A stretch of 64,000 nucleotides of DNA from assembly GCA_013822395.1 (NCBI GenBank), contig PNKK01000005.1:33637-97636 (forward strand), written 5' to 3'. The position numbers and the translations under genes are program-made. Below the pieces are notes generated by a model. That model had not been told where the DNA came from. It saw only the letters and a list, made by a program, of their open reading frames with translations, and did not search any database. Shown one piece after another: positions 19,840-29,275 of the stretch (within the stretch, counting starts at the first letter, position 1; each line of letters starts with the position of its first letter). The DNA comes from Anaerolinea sp. GTDB taxonomy: Bacteria; Chloroflexota; Limnocylindria; Limnocylindrales; CSP1-4.

Positions 19840-20502
19840 ATGACCGGTCGCCGTCTCCGGACTCTCGCGATCCGCGGTGTCTTCGTGCTGGGGTCGCTGG
19901 CCCTGAGCCACGAGCTGATCTATCTGCTCGCCCACGGATTCGGCGACGGCTATGCGAGCGCAATGCGGGAAGGCGGCCACGACCGCTATTGGACGAGCTT
20001 CCTCCTCGTCGTCGCAGTCGTGACCAGTGGCCTCGCGATCGTTGCAGTGACGCAGTTCCGTCGACTGCACCGGCTCGCTGCAGGCGTCCAATCCGGATCG
20101 GTCCGTCTCGGCGACGGCGGTCTCGACCGATTCCCCGATCTCCTCCGACGACTCCTGCTCCCGGTGTCCACCGGCACAGCCGTCGCCTACGTGCTCCAGG
20201 AGAACGCCGAAACGGCGAGCACCGGCGCAGCGCTCCCGGGCCTCAGCGTGCTCGGCGGTGAGCACGCGATTGCCGTGCCCGTCCTCCTGGCCGTCAGCCT
20301 CGCCGTCGCGGTCGTCGGCGCGCTGGTCGGGTGGCGCCGTGAAGTCCTGCTCGCCCGAATCCGGGCCGCGGCCGGTGGGCGGCGTCGAGTCGCCGCACGC
20401 GTCCTGCGCCCGGCGTTTGCGAGCGACCGGTCGACCGGTCGCTGCGAAGGACGCCGCCATGGCGTCCGGGCACCTCCAGGCGGGCTGACCCAGCCCGCCT
20501 GA
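19840..20502 (+). CDS. Integral membrane protein, unknown function
   Basis: MTGRRLRTLAIRGVFVLGSLALSHELIYLLAHGFGDGY..., several TM segments, upstream of copC. Confidence 0.7.
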   Translation: MTGRRLRTLAIRGVFVLGSLALSHELIYLLAHGFGDGYASAMREGGHDRYWTSFLLVVAVVTSGLAIVAVTQFRRLHRLAAGVQSGSVRLGDGGLDRFPDLLRRLLLPVSTGTAVAYVLQENAETASTGAALPGLSVLGGEHAIAVPVLLAVSLAVAVVGALVGWRREVLLARIRAAAGGRRRVAARVLRPAFASDRSTGRCEGRRHGVRAPPGGLTQPA

Positions 20503-20555
20503 TCCCACCCGTCAACGGCTCGGCCGGAGGGTGGGACTTCTCCGGAGGTGTTTGT

Positions 20556-21146
20556 TTGACGCGTTCCATCATCCGCGCGGCGGCCTGCGTGGCACTGTTG
20601 TCGCTGATTCCCGCTCCTGTTCTCGGCCACTCGGCGCTGGTGTCCGCCACGCCCGGCCCCGGCGACGAACTCGTCGACCCGCCCGTGGAGCTCGTCGCGG
20701 TCTTCAGCCAGGATCTCGATCCGTCGCGGACCTCACTCGAGGTTCGGGACGTATCGGGTGCGACGATCGCCCGCGGCGGCGAGCCTGGCGGCGGGCCGCG
20801 CGAGTTCCGCCTGGCCCTGCCGCAGCTCGCGCCTGGCACGTACGAGATTCGCTGGACGTCATTCTCGGCCGAGGACGGTGAGCTGGCGCGCGACTCGTAC
20901 ACGTTCACCGTCCTCGCGGCTCCGAGTCCTTCTTCGCCGCCTTCGCCGCCTTCGCCGACGCCGTCCTCGCCGCCCTCCCGATCCCCAACGCCAATCCCCG
21001 TCACGCCCGCTCCATCGGCAACCGCCGGCCCACGGGGGAACGACGTCACAGCAACCGGAGCTGGCGCGGTCCTCCTCCCGATCGTCGCTGCGGCCCTCAT
21101 CGCCGGCGGGATCGGGCTCTGGCTCCTCCGCCGGAGGGCGCCATGA
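20556..21146 (+). CDS. copC: CopC-domain copper resistance protein
   Basis: HSALVSATPGPGDELVDPPVELVAVFSQDLDPSRTSLEVRD...YEIRWTSFSAEDGELARDSYTFTV; C-terminal TM anchor. Confidence 0.9.
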   Translation: MTRSIIRAAACVALLSLIPAPVLGHSALVSATPGPGDELVDPPVELVAVFSQDLDPSRTSLEVRDVSGATIARGGEPGGGPREFRLALPQLAPGTYEIRWTSFSAEDGELARDSYTFTVLAAPSPSSPPSPPSPTPSSPPSRSPTPIPVTPAPSATAGPRGNDVTATGAGAVLLPIVAAALIAGGIGLWLLRRRAP

Positions 21147-22108
21147 GAAGGAGCCTCATTGCGTTGGCGACCCTCGTGCTGGCGCTCGCCGCGCCAACAC
21201 GCGCACTTGCCGACGGCGCCGCGGGGGGTCCACCGCCCACCGATCCGCTCGGCATCGCGCTCGCCTGGCGCTTCGATCTGCCGGTCGTCCTCGCCCTTGT
21301 CGTCGCCGCGGCGGCCTACCTGTCTGCGGTGGGGTCGGTCGACGCCGCCCACCACGGCAATCGCTGGCCGAGGCGACGAACCGCCGCCTGCCTCACGGGG
21401 CTCATCGCCGTCGGGCTCGCACTGCTCTCGCCGATCGACACCCTGTCGGACGACCTCCTGACGGTCCACATGGTCCAGCACCTGCTGCTCGTCGCGGTCG
21501 CGGCCCCGCTGTTCGCCGCCAGCGGCATCGGGACCCTGGCGCTCCGGGCGGCGTCGGCCGAGGTGCGGCAGCGCTACCTCCTGCCCGTCCTCCACAGCCG
21601 CGTCGTCTCCGTGCTGACGTTCCCGGTCGTCGGCTGGGTCGCCTTCGCCGGCGCCATGTGGGGCTCCCACTTCTCCACCCTCTACAACGCGGCGCTGCTC
21701 GACGAGGGAATCCATGCCCTCGAGCACGTGCTCTACCTCGCCGCGGCGTCCCTGTTCTGGTGGCCGCTCCTCAGCCCCGATCCGCTTCGCTGGCGGCTCC
21801 ACCCGGGCGTCAAGCTGCTCGCCCTCATCGCCCAGATGCCGCCGATGGGCTTCCTGGCGGTCACGATCATCGGGGCACCTGCCCCGCTGTACGCGGCATA
21901 TCTCGGACGGACAGACGCCTTCGGCGTGGACGCCCTCTCGGATCAGCGGATTGCCGGCTCGCTCATGTGGCTGACCGGTGATCTCGCCTTCCTCATCCCC
22001 GGAGTGATCCTGCTGGCCGCGTTCGCGCGGCGCGAGGAGGCGGAGGCCAAGCGTGTCGACGCGAGGCTCGATCGCGAACGAACTCTCCAACGACAGAAGG
22101 AGTCATGA
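21143..22108 (+). CDS. ctaG: Cytochrome c oxidase assembly factor, CtaG/caa3-type
   Basis: MVQHLLLVAVAAPLFAASG, EGIHALEHVLYLAAASLFWWPLL, QMPPMGFLAVTI motifs of the caa3_CtaG family. Confidence 0.9.
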   Translation: MRRSLIALATLVLALAAPTRALADGAAGGPPPTDPLGIALAWRFDLPVVLALVVAAAAYLSAVGSVDAAHHGNRWPRRRTAACLTGLIAVGLALLSPIDTLSDDLLTVHMVQHLLLVAVAAPLFAASGIGTLALRAASAEVRQRYLLPVLHSRVVSVLTFPVVGWVAFAGAMWGSHFSTLYNAALLDEGIHALEHVLYLAAASLFWWPLLSPDPLRWRLHPGVKLLALIAQMPPMGFLAVTIIGAPAPLYAAYLGRTDAFGVDALSDQRIAGSLMWLTGDLAFLIPGVILLAAFARREEAEAKRVDARLDRERTLQRQKES

Positions 22109-23028
22109 CGATGCGCTGGTTCACCAGCCTCCTTGCGACGGCGCTGCTCGTCGCAGCCTGCGGTGGCACGGCTGCCACGCCGCCGCTTCCGACGGCCGTG
22201 CCCTCCGCGACGCCGATCGCGGGTGGGCCGGAGGTCCTGCCCCTGCTCATCAATTCGGAGATCCTCAGGGGACCGAACCGGTTCCTCTTCTCGCTCACCG
22301 ACCGCCAGAACAAGCTCGTCGCGGCCCCCGACGTGGCCGTCCACCTGTCGTTCTACGACGTCGACACATCCGACACGGACGTCGTCTTCGAAGCGGACGC
22401 CCGGTTCCTGTGGGCGATCGAGGGCGAGCAGGGCCTCTACGTGGCGTCTGCCACGTTTCCCGACGCCGGACGCTGGGGGACCCTGTTCGAAGCGACGTTT
22501 CCGGACGGCTCCGTGAAGGCTGTCCGCGCCGACTACGACGTCGCCGAGTCGGGGTCGACGCCGGCGCTGGGCGCGAACGCCGCCCTCGTCGACACGCCGA
22601 CCCTCGATGACGTCGGCGGCGATCTCAGGCAGCTCACGACGGATCAGGATCCCGATCCCCGCTTCTACGAGACCTCGATCGCCGATGCCCTGACATCGGG
22701 CAAGGCGTTCGTCGTCTCCTTCGCGACGCCGGCGTTCTGCGAGACGCGGATGTGCGGACCCACCCTCCAGACCGTCAAGGCAGTCGCCAGGGACTACCCG
22801 CAGATCACGTTCATCAACGTCGAGCCGTACAGGATGGCCTTCAGGGACGGCTCGCTCCAGCCCGAGCGCGACGCGAGCGGCCAGTTTCGGCCGGCGGATT
22901 GGACGAACGCCTGGGGCCTGCGGTCCGAGCCGTACACGTTCGTCATCGCCGCGAACGGCACCGTCGCGGCGAAGTTCGAGGGTGTGCTCGGCGAGGACGA
23001 GCTGCGAGGCGCGCTCGATGATCTCTGA
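22105..23028 (+). CDS. Thioredoxin-fold lipoprotein
   Basis: Lipobox LLVAACGG; C-terminal GKAFVVSFATPAFCETRMCGPTLQTVKAVARDYPQITFINVEPY thioredoxin-like. Confidence 0.75.
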   Translation: MTMRWFTSLLATALLVAACGGTAATPPLPTAVPSATPIAGGPEVLPLLINSEILRGPNRFLFSLTDRQNKLVAAPDVAVHLSFYDVDTSDTDVVFEADARFLWAIEGEQGLYVASATFPDAGRWGTLFEATFPDGSVKAVRADYDVAESGSTPALGANAALVDTPTLDDVGGDLRQLTTDQDPDPRFYETSIADALTSGKAFVVSFATPAFCETRMCGPTLQTVKAVARDYPQITFINVEPYRMAFRDGSLQPERDASGQFRPADWTNAWGLRSEPYTFVIAANGTVAAKFEGVLGEDELRGALDDL

Positions 23029-23080
23029 GAGGCCTCCTGACGGCGGCACTCGGTGCGGTGGACCAAGGGTGGCTGCAACC

Positions 23081-24454
23081 GTGAGGAGTCTCATCGTGTC
23101 GCTCCTCGCGATCGCGGCGCTCCTCGCGGTGCCGTCGCCGGCGTTTGCCCACGGACTCGTCGGCCGCCTCGAGTCGCCGCTGCCCCTGGCGGTCTATCTC
23201 GCCGGCGCGGCGATGGCCGTGGCGCTGTCGTTCACGTTCGTGATCCTCCGCGACGTCCGCGCGACGGTCGACCCGGGCGCGCGGAGCGTCCGCGTGCCTC
23301 ACCCGGTCGTCCTCGGCCTTCGGGCGGTCGGCCTCATCGCCTGGCTGTGGATCGTCGCCCAGACGATCGTCGGCGGGTCGTCCGACGCCGAGGTCGCGAG
23401 CCTGTTCCTGTGGGTCTACGGCTGGGTCGGCGTGGCCGCTGTATCGGCGCTCATCGGGCCGGTCTGGACGTGGCTCGACCCGTTCACCACCCTGTTCGAC
23501 CTCGGCGCCGCGATCCTCCGTCGCCTCGGGGTCGCCTCCTGGGAACCAGCCGCGTACCCGGCGAAACTCGGTGCGTGGCCGGCCGCTGTCGGGCTCTCGC
23601 TAGCCGTCTGGCTGGAGCTCGTCTACCGGGGCGGCGGGCTGGGCGTCGTCCTCATCGGCTATACGGCCCTCACGCTCGTCGCCATGGCGAACTTCGGGCG
23701 CGATGCCTGGCGCGCGCAGGGCGAGACGTTCTCGGTCTGGTTCGGGACGCTCAACCGGCTCGCACCGCTCGGCGCCCCGAGCGGGCCCGACGAGCGGACC
23801 GTCGCCAGCCGGCACTTCGCGTCGGGCCTCCTCGATCGCGGTTGGACGCGGGCGCACGTCGTGCTCGTCGCGATCGGCACGGCATCGATCCTCTACGACG
23901 GCCTGTCCCAGACGCAGCTCTGGTTCGACCTCTTCGGCCGGCCGCCGCTCGCTGTCGCGACGGTCGAGCTGTTCGGGTTCCTGGGACTCGTCGTCGGGCT
24001 CGTGCTCGCCGTCGGTCGACTCGTCGGTCTCGCCGCCGTCGGGGCAGGGCTCGTGCCCATCGCCCTCGGTTACCTCGTCGCCCACTACCTGACGTTCCTG
24101 CTCGGCGACGGACAGCGGATCGTCGTCGCGATCTCCGACCCGCTCCAGCTCGGCTGGGACCTCTTCGGGACCGCGTTCTACGAGCCCGGGACGGACTGGA
24201 TTCCGCCCGCGCTGCTGTGGATGATCATGCTCGTCGCGGTCGTCGGTGGCCACGTGCTGGGCGCCTGGTCGGGCCATGTCGTTGCCGTCCGCGACGCACC
24301 GGCTCGGGCCGGCGCACGCCTTCGCCAGCTCCCGCTCGCGGCGCTCATGGTCGGGCTCACGGCGACGACCCTATGGTCGCTCGGCCAGGCGATCGTCAAG
24401 GAGCCGGCCGAGATGCCGGCGGCAGCAATGACGATGGAAGCCTCCAATGGCTAG
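23081..24454 (+). CDS. Polytopic membrane protein, unknown function
   Basis: Signal/TM-rich ORF 22982..24454; GTG start with upstream AGGGTGG; overlaps the next gene. Confidence 0.75.
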   Translation: MRSLIVSLLAIAALLAVPSPAFAHGLVGRLESPLPLAVYLAGAAMAVALSFTFVILRDVRATVDPGARSVRVPHPVVLGLRAVGLIAWLWIVAQTIVGGSSDAEVASLFLWVYGWVGVAAVSALIGPVWTWLDPFTTLFDLGAAILRRLGVASWEPAAYPAKLGAWPAAVGLSLAVWLELVYRGGGLGVVLIGYTALTLVAMANFGRDAWRAQGETFSVWFGTLNRLAPLGAPSGPDERTVASRHFASGLLDRGWTRAHVVLVAIGTASILYDGLSQTQLWFDLFGRPPLAVATVELFGFLGLVVGLVLAVGRLVGLAAVGAGLVPIALGYLVAHYLTFLLGDGQRIVVAISDPLQLGWDLFGTAFYEPGTDWIPPALLWMIMLVAVVGGHVLGAWSGHVVAVRDAPARAGARLRQLPLAALMVGLTATTLWSLGQAIVKEPAEMPAAAMTMEASNG

Positions 24455-25151
24455 GCGCCGCGCGTCGCGCCCGGCTCCGGTTCTTCCCGCCCGCGGACGC
24501 GCGAGCATTCGGGGTCGGGAGCCCGAGCGCCGCCGCCTTCGCTCGCCACGCATCCTCCTCATCTCGATCGCCGTCGTCGGCGTGGTCGGCTTCGTCGGCC
24601 TGGCATTGGCGAACAGCCTGACCGCCCCCGCGTACGCCTGCGCCGAGCTCCTCACGACCCCGCCGAGCGCGTCGGCGGACGAGGGGTTCGCGACCGAGTC
24701 GCTCGGCCAGGGCCACGTCGCGACCGGCACGAAGGTTCGCTACGGCTTCTGCCCACCGACCTCAGGCTCCCACTACGGCGCCCGAGGGGCGGGGCCGATC
24801 CCACCCGGCTTCTACGGCCCAGACGCCGAGGCCGGCCCGGGTGGCTGGGTCCACAACCTCGAGCACGGCTACGTCGTTGCCCTCTATCGCTTCGCCGACG
24901 GGACCGGCCCGTCGGAGGCCGACCTCGCCGCACTCCGCACGTTCGCAGCGAATGGCCCGCCGACGTCCTCGGCGGCCGCCTGCGGCTACCGATCGAAGAT
25001 CGTCGTCGCCAGGTTCGACGACATGTCGACTCCCTTCGCCGTGGTGGCCTGGGACCGGGCTCTGCTGCAAGAGCGCTTCGACCCGTCGGCCGCCCAGCGG
25101 TTCGCGAGCCGGTGGATCGAGGCGAGCGCGCCCGAGCCCAATGCGTGCTGA
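24447..25151 (+). CDS. DUF3105-domain protein
   Basis: CPPTSGSHYGARGAGPIPPGFYG...GGWVHNLEHGYVVALYR typical of DUF3105. Confidence 0.88.
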   Translation: MARRRASRPAPVLPARGRASIRGREPERRRLRSPRILLISIAVVGVVGFVGLALANSLTAPAYACAELLTTPPSASADEGFATESLGQGHVATGTKVRYGFCPPTSGSHYGARGAGPIPPGFYGPDAEAGPGGWVHNLEHGYVVALYRFADGTGPSEADLAALRTFAANGPPTSSAAACGYRSKIVVARFDDMSTPFAVVAWDRALLQERFDPSAAQRFASRWIEASAPEPNAC

Positions 25152-25230
25152 GCGGATCCCGTCGTGCTCCGTGCGACCCCGGCCCCCGAGCCGCGATCCA
25201 AAGGATCCCGGTGCGCTTCGGTCCGGCATC

Positions 25231-25263
25231 GGATACAATGCTTGATCAATGATGCAAGTATCC
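25231..25263. promoter_or_regulatory. Promoter/operator-like region upstream of CDF gene: GGATAC-N21-GTATCC with internal TTGATCAA and TACAAT -10-like box
   Basis: Direct reading ggatacaatgcttgatcaatgatgcaagtatcc. Confidence 0.4.
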
Positions 25264-25348
25264 CTCGGCCGTCATGACCTGGGACGTCGGGTCTCGCAGA
25301 GCCGGGCGCGGCATGGAGCACGGGAGCGCCGGATGAGGAACTCCGCCA

Positions 25349-26284
25349 ATGGCGTCTGAGAGTCCCGCGGTCGATGCGGGCACACGCCCCGTGACCGCGG
25401 GCCACAGCCATTCGGCCGCGGGAGCGGGCGCCGGACGACTCAAGATCGTGCTGGCGATGACCGCGACATACATGATCGTCGAGGTCATCGGCGGCATCCT
25501 GACCGGCAGCCTCGCCCTGATCGCGGACGCCGGGCATATGGCCACCGACGTGGCCGGGGTCTCGATGGCGCTGATCGCGATCTGGTTCGCCAGGCGCCCG
25601 GCCACGGACCACAAGTCGTACGGGTTCTATCGCCTGGAGATCGTCGCGGCGATCGCGAACGGGATCCTCCTGTTCGGCGTGGCGGCGTACATCCTCTACG
25701 AGGCCTACCGTCGCTTCATCGAGCCGCCGGAGGTGCTCGGCCTGCCGATGTTCGCCGTCGCGACCGTCGGTCTCCTCATCAACCTCGTCTCGGCTCGGCT
25801 CCTGTTCGCCGGCCAGAAGTCGAGCCTCAACCTTCGGGGCGCGTTCTACGAGGTCGTCGGCGACCTCCTGGGCTCGGTCGCGGTCATCGTCGCCGGCATC
25901 ATCATCGCCCTGACCGGTTGGAACGTGGTGGACCCGATCGCGTCGGTCGTCATCGGCCTGTTCATCCTGCCCCGAACCTGGACGCTCATCCGCGATGCGG
26001 TGGATGTCCTCCTCGAAGCGACGCCGAAAGGAGTCGATATGGGCGAGGTTCGCCGACACATCCTGGAGACCGAAGGCGTCCGCGACGCCCACGACCTCCA
26101 CGCCTGGACGATCACGAGCGGGATGAACGTGCTCTCCGCGCACATCGTCCTCGCGGACGGCGCCAGGAGCGAGGAGGTGCTCGACCGGCTCTGCGGCTGC
26201 CTGTCGAGCGACTTCGACATCGAGCACAGCACGTTCCAACTGGAGCCATCGGACCGCCGCGCGGTCGAAAAGGCGACCCACTGA
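25349..26284 (+). CDS. Cation diffusion facilitator family transporter (CzcD-like)
   Basis: GSLALIADAGHMATDVAGVSMALIAIW, KSYGFYRLEIVAAIANG, HDLHAWTITSGMNVLSAHIV. Confidence 0.93.
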   Translation: MASESPAVDAGTRPVTAGHSHSAAGAGAGRLKIVLAMTATYMIVEVIGGILTGSLALIADAGHMATDVAGVSMALIAIWFARRPATDHKSYGFYRLEIVAAIANGILLFGVAAYILYEAYRRFIEPPEVLGLPMFAVATVGLLINLVSARLLFAGQKSSLNLRGAFYEVVGDLLGSVAVIVAGIIIALTGWNVVDPIASVVIGLFILPRTWTLIRDAVDVLLEATPKGVDMGEVRRHILETEGVRDAHDLHAWTITSGMNVLSAHIVLADGARSEEVLDRLCGCLSSDFDIEHSTFQLEPSDRRAVEKATH

Positions 26285-26312
26285 GCCTCAGGCACGCGAG
26301 AGGAGAACCCCA

Positions 26313-26639
26313 ATGGCCGACGCAACCCAGGCAGTGCAGGGCACCATGGGGCTGACCTGCCCCAAGTGCGCCGGATCGATGCGCGCCTACGAGCGCAGCG
26401 GGATCACGATCGATCAGTGCACCGAATGCCGGGGCGTCTTTCTCGATCGTGGCGAGCTCGAGCGCCTCATCGACACCGAGGACGTCCATTACGGCGGATC
26501 GGGGGGAGGACGGCGGGAGCAGGCCGGGTCCCGCGACGAGCTCGATATGGAGCAGGACGACCCGCGGGAGCACGGTTCAAGGGGCGGCCAGCGGAAGCGG
26601 CGCGGCGGTTTCCTCGGCGACCTGCTCGACTTCGGGTGA
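26313..26639 (+). CDS. zf-TFIIB-type zinc ribbon protein
   Basis: LTCPKCAGSMRAYERSGITIDQCTECRGVFLDRGELERLI. Confidence 0.88.
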   Translation: MADATQAVQGTMGLTCPKCAGSMRAYERSGITIDQCTECRGVFLDRGELERLIDTEDVHYGGSGGGRREQAGSRDELDMEQDDPREHGSRGGQRKRRGGFLGDLLDFG

Positions 26640-26704
26640 CAGCCGTCAACGAGGTGCCGGCCGTCGTCTGGAACGAGACCACCTAACACAGTGCGGGTGG
26701 CGAT

Positions 26705-27505
26705 GTGCTGCGCCTTCTGAGATACCGGATCCTCTACCAGACGGCTGCCCTGGTGGGGTTGGTGCTCGCCGCCAAGGTTGGGCTGCATGCCCTGGGCTGG
26801 GAGTTCATCGCGATGAGCCCGCTCCATACCAGCATCGTGGCGGGCGGGATCTTCATCTTGAGCATCGTCCTTGCCGGCGTTCTGCCCGACTACAAGGAAG
26901 CCGAACGGCTGACCTCGGACTTCACCGCCACGATCGACAACATGTACGAAGACGGCATGTCGATCCAGAAGAACTACCCCGAGTTTGAATCGACAGGGTT
27001 CCGAGAGGCCCTGACCTCAACACTGGCAGCCTTCAGAGACGACATCGTTCACAACCGGCGGAAGGCATACGAGGAGATCCACGAGATCAGCGACGCCTTG
27101 GCTCAGATGGAGCTTGCCAAGGTCCCGCCCAATTTCATCGTCAAGCTGAAACAGGAACAGGGGGCGTTGATCCGAGTGCTGCTGAGGCTCTACTACATCC
27201 AGCGGGTCAGGTTCATGCCGTCCGCCTACCATCTGGTGATCTCTACCGCTGCGATTGTGATCGGAGTCCTGCTGTTTACAAACTTGGAACCGTTCAACGC
27301 CTCCGCTGTCGCCTTGGCGCTCGTCGCATTCATCTTCATCTACCTCATCCGACTCATCGGCGTTGCCAGCACTCCGTTCCACCGGCAGGGAGCGACGCAG
27401 GATGACGTCAGCCTATTCCTGGTCGAGGAAGCCTTGAAGCATCTACGCGGGGACGAATCCGACCAGAAGGACCAGGCAGACTCGAACCCGCACTCAAGCC
27501 TTTGA
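26705..27505 (+). CDS. Membrane protein of unknown function (DUF4239/bestrophin-like topology)
   Basis: 266 aa; N-terminal TM pair, long helical soluble middle segment, C-terminal TM pair. Confidence 0.65.
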   Translation: MLRLLRYRILYQTAALVGLVLAAKVGLHALGWEFIAMSPLHTSIVAGGIFILSIVLAGVLPDYKEAERLTSDFTATIDNMYEDGMSIQKNYPEFESTGFREALTSTLAAFRDDIVHNRRKAYEEIHEISDALAQMELAKVPPNFIVKLKQEQGALIRVLLRLYYIQRVRFMPSAYHLVISTAAIVIGVLLFTNLEPFNASAVALALVAFIFIYLIRLIGVASTPFHRQGATQDDVSLFLVEEALKHLRGDESDQKDQADSNPHSSL

Positions 27506-27598
27506 CAGCCGCTCGGGCTGGCTCGAACTTCCAGTTCGATGGGCGCGAATTGAACTCGACCGCTGTCGGTCGTGAGCGTCAAGCATAGGAGATCACTC

Positions 27599-28144
27599 GT
27601 GGAGCCTGCAGGACCGAATCACGATATGCGCACACAGCAATTGACCCGCCGAGCCCCGCTGCGGATGTCCGTCCTCGCCGGCCTGGCGGCCGGAGCCGCC
27701 GCCTGCGCCGCGCCCGCGCCGGCCCAGCCCGGCGTGACGTTCGGCCCAGCTCCGTCGTCGACGGCGGCGCCGGCCGCGGCCTTCACCGTGGAGATCCATC
27801 GGTCGCCGACATGCGCCTGCTGTCACGAGTGGGTGGCGTATCTGCGCGCCGAGGGCACGACAGTCACTGAGGTGGAAGAGGCTGACGTCTCCGCCTACAA
27901 GCGCTCGCTCGGAATACCGCAGGAACTCTGGAGCTGCCATACCTCGGTCGTCGACGGCTACGTCGTCGAGGGCCACGTCCCGCTCGAGGCGATCGAGCGT
28001 CTGCTCGCCGAGCGCCCCGACATCGACGGGATCGCCCTCGCCGGGATGCCGCCCGGCTCGCCGGGGATGCCCGGCCCGAAGGAGGCCCCGCTCGAGGTGC
28101 AATCGTTCCGCAACGGGGTCATTACCCCCTTCGGCACGTACTGA
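27599..28144 (+). CDS. DUF411 metal-binding protein with lipoprotein-like leader
   Basis: VEIHRSPTCACCHEWVAYLRAEGTTVTEVEEADVSAYKRSLGIPQELWSCHTSVVDGYVVEGHVPLEAIERLL; GTG start after AGGAG. Confidence 0.9.
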   Translation: MEPAGPNHDMRTQQLTRRAPLRMSVLAGLAAGAAACAAPAPAQPGVTFGPAPSSTAAPAAAFTVEIHRSPTCACCHEWVAYLRAEGTTVTEVEEADVSAYKRSLGIPQELWSCHTSVVDGYVVEGHVPLEAIERLLAERPDIDGIALAGMPPGSPGMPGPKEAPLEVQSFRNGVITPFGTY

Positions 28145-28195
28145 GATGATGCGGATCGCGGGTCTAGAATGAAAGCCAATCAGGGGAGATCACGC

Positions 28196-28723
28196 ATGGA
28201 ACCAGCCGGACCTGGCCTCGATGAGAGTGCCCGGCGTTTGAGCCGCCGCGCCCTGCTGCGGCTGTCCGTCCTCACCGGCCTGGGGGCGGCGGCTGCCGCC
28301 TGTGCCGGTCAGAGCCAGCCGGGCTGGACCTATGTCCCGGTCGCGTCGCCGTCGGCCGGCACACCCGGGTCCTCATCTCTGCCGGGCGCCTCCCCGGCCT
28401 CTCCAACAGCGGCTGCGTCGGACGGCGGCGGAGGCGGCGGCACGGTCATCACGATCGTGGCCCAGACCTTCAAGTTCGATCTCGCCGAGTTCAGCGTCCC
28501 TGCCAACACCCCGTTCCGGATCGTGTTCGACAACCAGGATGCCGGGGTGCCGCACAACGTGGCGATCTACGACTCGGGCTCCAGCGGGCCCGTTCTGTTC
28601 AAGGGCGAGATCTTCAACGGAGTCAGGACCGTGACGTACGACGTGCCGGGCCTGCCGGCCGGCAACCATTACTTCCAGTGCGATGTACACCCCATGATGA
28701 ACGGGACGGTTCGGGCAGCATGA
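28196..28723 (+). CDS. Cupredoxin-domain lipoprotein
   Basis: LSRRALLRLSVLTGLGAAAAACAG leader; FKFDLAEFSVPANTPFRIVFDNQDAGVPHNVAIYD...AGNHYFQCDVHPMMNGTVRA. Confidence 0.9.
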   Translation: MEPAGPGLDESARRLSRRALLRLSVLTGLGAAAAACAGQSQPGWTYVPVASPSAGTPGSSSLPGASPASPTAAASDGGGGGGTVITIVAQTFKFDLAEFSVPANTPFRIVFDNQDAGVPHNVAIYDSGSSGPVLFKGEIFNGVRTVTYDVPGLPAGNHYFQCDVHPMMNGTVRAA

Positions 28724-28881
28724 CATTCATCCCCGGGCGGTGGCCGGCGGAGTTGCCGCACCGCGTCATCGCGCTCCACGTCGGGGTCACCCACTGGCTC
28801 GCCCGGTATGGCGTCCTTATCTCGCGGCTCGGACTGGGGGTCTCCCGGACGGCTGACGAATTGGAAGCGCGATGCACATGA
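28720..28881 (+). CDS. Small coupled ORF, possibly a DoxX-like N-terminal remnant
   Basis: ATGA overlap with upstream cupredoxin stop and downstream ArsR start; GVTHWLARYGVLISRLGLGV resembles DoxX N-terminus. Confidence 0.35.
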   Translation: MTFIPGRWPAELPHRVIALHVGVTHWLARYGVLISRLGLGVSRTADELEARCT

Positions 28882-29270
28882 TCGGCTCAACGCTCTCGGA
28901 GGACCGCTGCGAGACGGAGTGCATCCATCCCGAGCACGTCCGCCCGCTGCTCGGTCGGACGCTGTCGGGCGAGGGCGCACTGCGCGTCGGGGACCTCTTC
29001 GGGCTGCTGGCCGATCCGACCCGAGCCCGCATCCTGCACGCCCTGACGCTCACCGAGGAGCTCTGCGTCTGCGACCTCGCGCTCCTCCTCGGCCTGTCGG
29101 TCTCGGCCCTGAGCCACCAGCTCCGGCTGCTCCGCGATCGTGACGCGGTGGCCCGCCGGAAGGTCGGGCGGATCGTCTACTACCGACTGGCCGACGACCA
29201 CGTCCGTCGGCTCCTGACCGACGCGCTCGTCCACGTCGGCGAAGCGGCCCAGCTCAAGGCCGCCGGCTGA
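28878..29270 (+). CDS. ArsR/SmtB-family metal-responsive regulator
   Basis: LFGLLADPTRARILHALTLTEELCVCDLALLLGLSVSALSHQLRLLRDRDAVARRKVGRIVYYRL. Confidence 0.92.
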   Translation: MIGSTLSEDRCETECIHPEHVRPLLGRTLSGEGALRVGDLFGLLADPTRARILHALTLTEELCVCDLALLLGLSVSALSHQLRLLRDRDAVARRKVGRIVYYRLADDHVRRLLTDALVHVGEAAQLKAAG

Positions 29271-29275
29271 AGCGC

